DNA from: Adiantum capillus-veneris
Taxonomy: Eukaryota; Streptophyta; Polypodiopsida; Polypodiales; Pteridaceae
Reading direction: 5' to 3'
Length of the DNA stretch: 64,000 nucleotides
Assembly: GCA_014529385.2 (NCBI GenBank)
Contig: CM043953.1
Span: forward strand, 77,920,872-77,984,871
Shown: piece after piece, positions 58,499-64,000 of the stretch
Layout of the letters: every line of letters starts with the position of its first letter
Numbering within the stretch: position 1 is the stretch's first letter
Made by a program: the position numbers and the translations under genes
The notes under the pieces: model-generated
Told to the model about the DNA's origin: nothing
What the model saw: only the letters and a program-made list of their open reading frames with translations
The model's database searches: none

Positions 58499-61400
58499 CT
58501 GTGCAAATTGTGTTAGCCCAAACTTCAGTTCTCCATTGAGGAAAGCTCAAAGAGCTGAGACTAGCTCGGGGTCTTTATATAGTTTGGACATGATGGTGGT
58601 TCTAACTTCTGAAGACATGAAATCCATCAATTTGGCAATGTTTAACGGCACCTTTTGGGCTCAGTCCCTTGATGTGGGAAGATGGATCTCCATTTCTTTG
58701 ATAGGACCAGGTTGTCCCTCTATAAACATTCTTTCCTCCATCAAGAAGTGAGTACGTCCACTTTCCTATGACTTTAAGTCACTTTCTTCTTGGATGACAC
58801 TAGGTATGGCTAAGGGTCTATGCACTTGGTGAGGTTGTTGTTGCGTAGGGAACACAGTGTCTATAATCTAGATCTGCCTAGGAGCTGGTTCTAGATCCCT
58901 TTGGGTATCTTCTACCAAACTCCTTAATTGCTTGACTTGCTCGATCTCCTCTATAGGGTTTGGATAAGTTCCTATCTTCTTCTTGGATCCTGGCCATTGT
59001 GTCTCATGAAGATCTTCCTTGTTGGTCTCTATCTTAGTGGGCGTTTTGGTCTCCATGGTTTCACTTGAATCAGAATCCTCTTCAGCGTCGTTCATATATA
59101 CAGGGTCTTCACCAGTCCCTATGTTGGTCTTTGAACTAGGGTCTGACTTTGTTGCTTTTTGCGATCTCTTCCTTCATGTTTTCTTCTTTTTATGAAATTG
59201 GGCAATTGATGCCCTGTCTCTTTCCTCAAGAATATAATTTTGTTTTTGGAGCATCAATCGTGTCAGTACGTTTACGGGTACCACACGTGTACTTTGTGAT
59301 GGCTCCTTCCTAGCCTCAATCAAGTTTAATGGCATGATCTTCAGTGCATTTGGATTATTTGGACATTGGGCAATCAGATGATCTATGCCACATCGATTAC
59401 ACATGAGTATCGGCATTGTAAACGTTCTCGCTTGATTGGTTTGCATTAGTGTGGCATTCTTTTTAGCCTAACAGGACACTCGGCCACACGATGTGGACCT
59501 CCACCCTCATAGCACTGAAGAGGTGGTCTCTTAGCAGTGTAATTGATATTTTGGCCTCTTGCAACAAGAGCATCTACTTGATAGACAGGTTTGGCTTGTC
59601 CCCAATAGTCCTCCATATAGTATTGTGGACTTTCTTCAAGCGCATCCATACCATAGGCAATATTAGGGTCTATATCTTCCTCACAGCCTTCCAAACAAGC
59701 AATAGATGACTCACAACCCACTTGATTCACAAAAGTGATTCTCAGATGTGGTAGTTGCGGTCCTAGCACTGGAGGTGGTAAGGGTGTTGTTTGAACAACA
59801 TTTTGGGCCCTAGGGACCATGTGTTGTGATGTTTGTTCAAGAGGTGGGGCCGGCAATAATTCAGGCACTCGAGGTGTGTATGTCCATGCTAAGGTTGGTC
59901 TATTGGCCATCGCACGCTTAAATACTACGCAATCCTTATCTTGATGACCATACCACCCACAGGCATTGCAATTCCCATTGAATTTTACTCTAAAAGTAGG
60001 TATTCACTGGTACTATGCGGTCCATAGCATACTAAGCACCATTGTTGCTCCCTTCTTGGATACATATGATTGTTTTGCGAAGCACGATTGTCTCTAAGAC
60101 TCTCTTGAATGGCCTTGGTGAGATCTGCTAAAGTCATCTCATATATCTTTGGCTCCTTAGCAATAGGCTTTAGGGTCATTGGTTGATGCCCCGATGCTTG
60201 CGAGCTAATAAATTAAGGCTCAACAGACACTCTTTCTCCTTGAATCATTAAATTATCCTCCAATTGGATCGCATTGGTGGTGACCGCTTCCCAAGTGGTG
60301 ATACCTCTAATGACTAGGCCATTGTAGATATCCTCATGTCATAATCTCCTAATCAATCTATCAAGCATTTGATTATTATTGAAGCGCTCATTTGGATTAC
60401 AACGAGAATTCAAATGCTTTAAGCGACTAATAAAGTCTCTCACCAACTCTCCTTCCTCTTGTTGGGCTTTCTAGAGCTGAGAGGCTACACCCCAAAGTAC
60501 TCCCTCTTGTATGTATTCTTTCAAGAACAGTCTCCTAAGAGTAGGGTAAATTGTTTTTTCTTCCACCCTTAGGGTTATATACCAATCCCCAGCCTTCCCA
60601 CTTAAGGTTAGGCTTAAAGCATTACTCTTATGCAGATCATTGTGTTCTCCTAGAGAATTGCATATTTGTTCAAACACTTTGATATGCTTTTTCACACCGT
60701 CTCCACTAAATTTTTGTGTGAGCTTGGCTATTTGTATTGCCTTACTTCTAGGTTCTCTATCAGGCATGTTACGCATATTCTCAGCAATAGATCGACCGAT
60801 AGCTTGAGCAAATGTTGCCAAGTCACCTAAGTGAACAGGCACCATGGGTGGAGGTGCTCCAGAGACTACATGTGGAGTAGGTATTGGCATTGGGCTTGGT
60901 GCATATGAAGCCCTTGGGTTCCATGTTTGGTACGGTGTTGTACCATGTGGCGGTCCAAAGTTCATATGTGTGGCCCTAGGCATAGCAGACATCGGATGTG
61001 ACATGCTAATGCTAGCTAGTATGGTCCCATGGAAATAAGAGCTTAGGTATTGTGGTTGTGGACCATAGGTTGTTGAAACAATGGGCGGGGTAGGGACTAC
61101 ATGAGTGCGATGACCCATAGGTGCATACAATTGGTACACACTTGTAGGTATTGTTGCAGGCATTGAGCTACCATGTTGTGGTGCTTTACTAACAAATGAG
61201 GTCCATGGCGTGTTTCTTGGCATGCCCGTCACTGGGGTAGGCATGATAGCCGTGGTGTCATCAAGGGAAAGATGAGCTAGGCTTGGAAAATTAAAGCTAA
61301 TACTTGTAGGCTCATATTGCACTGAGACTTGGCAAAACAACACATAGGGGATCCATCGGACTTACAGAGGGAGTCTCCATTTGTGATAAGGTTGGTTGTT

Positions 61401-62349
61401 TAGCCTTCCCTATATCCAGGAATCTCATGAGACCCGTTGAAGGCATATGGATCCCCTTGTTCTGTCTCTCTAGGTCAATAACCCTATGGATGACCTCACA
61501 AACTCTTTTTTGTTGATCCTCCACGCTGGTAGCACCCGTTGTGGATTGTAGGACATCTAACCAACCTACGTGATAGGTGTGACCTGTGTATAGGTCGGTT
61601 AGAGTTTCCATTTGTAGTTCGTGCTCCCAATTCTCATTTAGGAACGCTCCATCTAGGCTTGAGGTGCTAGGGGTGTCCTTTGAACTAGATGCAATGTGGC
61701 TCTCTATGGGTTGACCCTTAGTGGTCGCTAATTCAGGAGCACTCAATTACTCTCCTAGCAAAGATATTGACATAGGGGCTTTTGATTTTAAGTCTCTTCA
61801 TTGCTCCACCTTGCGCAAGCTCTCGATTTCTTTTTCCCTAGCCGCAATGATATATCTCTCAACCTCTTGGACTTCGGCAAGGCTTCTACCATCAGGTAAT
61901 ATGACCTCGGAGGGGAATAGCTCTGAAGACTAAAGGGGTGCAGTGAATGGAGTATTCACATGCACACTCTCTAAGAGCATGGGGTCTACGTTGGTCATGA
62001 ATGGCGAATTTACTTCCCCACCCCCCTCATTTACATCATTAGCTCCATGTTCGGAGCGAGTGGCTCTACTAAAGGTTTCCTTCAAGTGGCTAAGCACGCT
62101 TGGCCCAGATCGTGGGCCCACGGCATGCATGTCTTGGCTTGAGCTATCAGGATTAGGCATTGGGTAATCGTCCATGATGTCGTAGTCAGAGGAAGAGTCA
62201 CTAGCCGCTATGTTTGGGTCTTGGTTTGTACTACCTTGGGTCCCCGCCCAGGGCCCGGAACCTAAGGTACATGGATATTGAGAACTCATGTAAGTTGAAA
62301 TGCTCTCTAGTTGCTTGGCCTCTAACACACGACCAGAGTGCAGATGCAT
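58499..62349 (-). pseudogene. Element K: Gag with four zinc-knuckle-like motifs
   Basis: Starts MHLHSGRVLEAKQ at 62349. The N-terminal third (62349-61312) is Ser/Asp/Pro-rich. The capsid lies in the open piece 61343-60471: FSGDGVKKHIKVFEQICNSL, LTLSGKAGDWYITLR. A TAG at 60471 sits at a Gln-compatible place. Then four motifs: CLVCYGPHSTSEY (60038-60000, last Cys to Tyr), CNACGWYGHQDKDC (59970-59929), CYEGGGPHRVAEC (59514-59476, second Cys to Gly) and CNRCGIDHLIAQC (59401-59363). Pro-rich linkers lie between. Three have C-x2-C-x3-H-x4-C spacing. The tail to 58868 is charged. Confidence 0.82.
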
Positions 62350-63119
62350 GTGCCTTGGGCACCCTACAAGCGTCGACGAATAACCTCAAAATTTAAGCGC
62401 TTACTTTTTTAAGCATCCGTTTTCACTCGTTTTTTGATGCTTTTTAATGTTTTTTAATGATTGGTTTTTGGATTAGAGCGTGTGATAGCTCAAAAAAAGC
62501 ATATCGCTCGGGGGGTTGTGGTGTGCTTTATAGCACCGTGTTCGGTTACCCAAAGCTCCATTGGTCCTCAAAAGGTCAATTTCTACCTACGCGTGAGGCT
62601 AAAATACGTAATTTTAAAGGGGGACTGAGGCCTGCGCTTGAGCGTGAGCTTGGGCTTGGATTTGGGCTTGGGTCTGGGGGATATTCTTGATCTCGGTCCT
62701 ACCTTTAAAATTTTATTTTTATTTTTATTTATTTTTTTATGTTTTGGGATAAGGTCATCGCGGTGGAGCTATGCGCGCGAGCACACACACACCTAACCTA
62801 CCTACTTATAACTAATATAGCTATTGTTAACAATAACACACTACTACATCAACTCATTAGCTAGTAGAACTACTTATTGTACTTTACACAGGACTAATAT
62901 TATGGATCTACTACCTTAATTCTAACACCTTATCACAGAGAAAACACAGTACCTTTCAACACCTTATTAACAAAACAATACATAGCAACAAAACAAACTC
63001 CTTCTCAACACACACACCTTCCTTCTCTACCTTTCCTACATTTGAAATTGCACCACAACGCAGCACAGAGTGCCTCTTGAGCTTAGTACCAGGCATTTCC
63101 CCAGCAGTAGTGCCAAAAA
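62350..63119. other. Element K 5' leader
   Basis: Between the 5' LTR and gag. It contains a GGGCTTGG-type short repeat (about 62637-62680) and an A/T-rich part with CACACACACAC (62783-62794). No gene is seen. Confidence 0.45.
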
Positions 63120-63349
63120 TGTGCACGTCTATTGCACATGTCAATGCAAGGGACTTGCCAATACACTGTGTGCAAGTCACAAATGGATCCAAGCACACAA
63201 CTAGACTAATCTAGCAAGCTCAAGAGAGCAAGGTTGTATCACTCACCACCCTACGCTCGCCTTCGTGGAGGATTCCTCACCGCGAAGAAGAAGGAGCCAC
63301 TGCTCCGCCGCACTCAACCGCTTCACCACTGTCGTGCTGTTGTCACAAT

Positions 63350-63445
<96 letters not shown>

Positions 63446-63756
63446 ATACACACACACAAGGAGATGAAGAAGATGAAGATGAAGAAGAAGAAATGAAGAT
63501 GAAGATGAAGAAGAAGAAGATGAAGATGGAGCAAGAGCACTCTTCAATTGCACAAATGAGATAATGAATTATTTTTAGGTTTAGGTGACTTTTATATAAG
63601 CTCTCCCCATTCACACTTGGGCGCCCATACTTAGCCAACTAACCCTTGAATGTTCCTGTCAGAGTGCACCTCTCATCGGCGATCACTTTTACCCTTTTCC
63701 TATTGGACCGACAAGCCCGGCCCATGACTACTAGAAGTGGACGCCAGTGGTTAACA
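63120..63756 (-). repeat. Element K 5' LTR
   Basis: 637 bp, TATATAAAAG on the minus strand (about 63590-63600). Aligns end to end with the 3' LTR; it differs mainly in (CT)n (63351-63441) and a GAT/GAA minisatellite (about 63460-63530). Confidence 0.88.
63351..63441 (+). repeat. (CT)n microsatellite
   Basis: About 91 nt, uninterrupted, inside LTR K 5'. Confidence 0.98.
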
Positions 63757-64000
63757 GATCCATTTTCCACACCTCGCAAATTAAACTCAAAGGCTACCTT
63801 ATGCGGAAAAAATTTATGGAGTGTCGTGAAGCCGTTGTCCACTGACAAAGTAAGTACACCGACTGCAGTTACCAGGGCATTATCTACCGAGCAACAATGC
63901 AAGGATGAGCAAGCATTAGGTATTATGCTGACAACTCTCAAAGATAATTTTATTCATTACTTGGGTAATGTGCAATCTTCTAGTCTTGCCTGGATACAGC
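63757..64000 (+). pseudogene. Copia gag fragment L, interrupted by element K
   Basis: On the plus strand GKNLWSVV and ALSTEQQCKDEQALGIM, then TTLKDNFIHYLG and SSSLAWIQ (to the window end) match the N-terminal part of Ty1/copia Gag (LW-x-x-V, AL-x-x-I-x-x-x-L, A-x-x-AW). The stretch left of K (about 54531-54565, ALKVNKF) supplies the preceding piece. A frameshift lies near 63800. The frame is open at the edge. Confidence 0.6.

Larger units (their letters stand above)
54571..63756 (-). mobile_element. Element K: LTR element encoding Gag and protease only
   Basis: About 9.19 kb. LTRs at 54571-55170 (3') and 63120-63756 (5') start TGTTAACC on the minus strand. A TSD of GATCT (54566-54570) and GATCC (63757-63761) matches at 4 of 5. 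The primer site TTTTTGGCACTACTGCTGGG lies at about 63100-63119 next to the 5' LTR. A polypurine tract GGAAGGGGGGCA (minus, 55171-55182) adjoins the 3' LTR. It encodes Gag (62349 downward) and a protease, then about 2.5 kb with no RT, RNase H or integrase motif. Either it is a non-autonomous lineage or its pol was lost. Confidence 0.88.

Overview
The window looks like nuclear heterochromatin of a land plant with a large, repeat-rich genome. Ty3/gypsy and Ty1/copia LTR retroelements fill it, several carrying a Tat-type second RNase H. No intact host gene, rRNA, tRNA or CRISPR array was recognised. Long (CT)n tracts, G homopolymers and initiator-Met-type primer-binding sites agree with a plant. 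Species cannot be fixed from the sequence; a fern or gymnosperm is only a guess. Almost every coding region is a decayed copy.

Layout. 1-7.5 kb (+): Ty3 element A, with pol, a large extra 3' ORF, polypurine tract and probable 3' LTR. 7.5-8.9 kb: a very long imperfect palindrome (foldback element) with smaller hairpins nested in each arm. 8.9-12.7 kb (+): element B, with a leader of ~285-bp repeats centred on CGCG palindromes, an ORF related to A's 3' ORF, and an LTR. 12.7-14.6 kb (-): gag of element C. 15.3-20.2 kb (-): decayed Ty3 element D. 20.4-21.7 kb: a second CGCG-palindrome array and a probable LTR. 21.7-29.5 kb: head-to-tail gag-only F elements (-) with LTRs shared between neighbours, interrupted by a 1.9-kb non-autonomous LTR element G that has a perfect target-site duplication (TSD). 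29.5-34.5 kb: LTR-like tandem units M interrupted by a small copia-type element H. 34.5-47 kb (-): Tat-like Ty3 element I, split by an almost complete Ty1/copia element (40224-45776, TSD TCCAC) and carrying a small inversion inside its reverse transcriptase. 47.6-49.7 kb (+): copia remnant N. 49.7-54.1 kb (+): Tat-like element J, missing integrase. 54.5-63.8 kb (-): element K, LTR to LTR, encoding Gag and protease but no recognisable RT or integrase, inserted into a copia gag gene (L) that resumes at 63.76 kb.

Themes. Insertions are nested several layers deep and four have recognisable TSDs. Premature stops are strongly biased to TAG, mostly where Gln (CAG) would fit, as expected from C-to-T decay at methylated CHG sites. 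Microsatellites and G-runs mostly sit inside LTRs and differ in length between sister copies. The least explained signals are the giant palindrome, the two families of CGCG-centred palindromic leader repeats, and the Gag-protease-only element K with four zinc-knuckle-like motifs.
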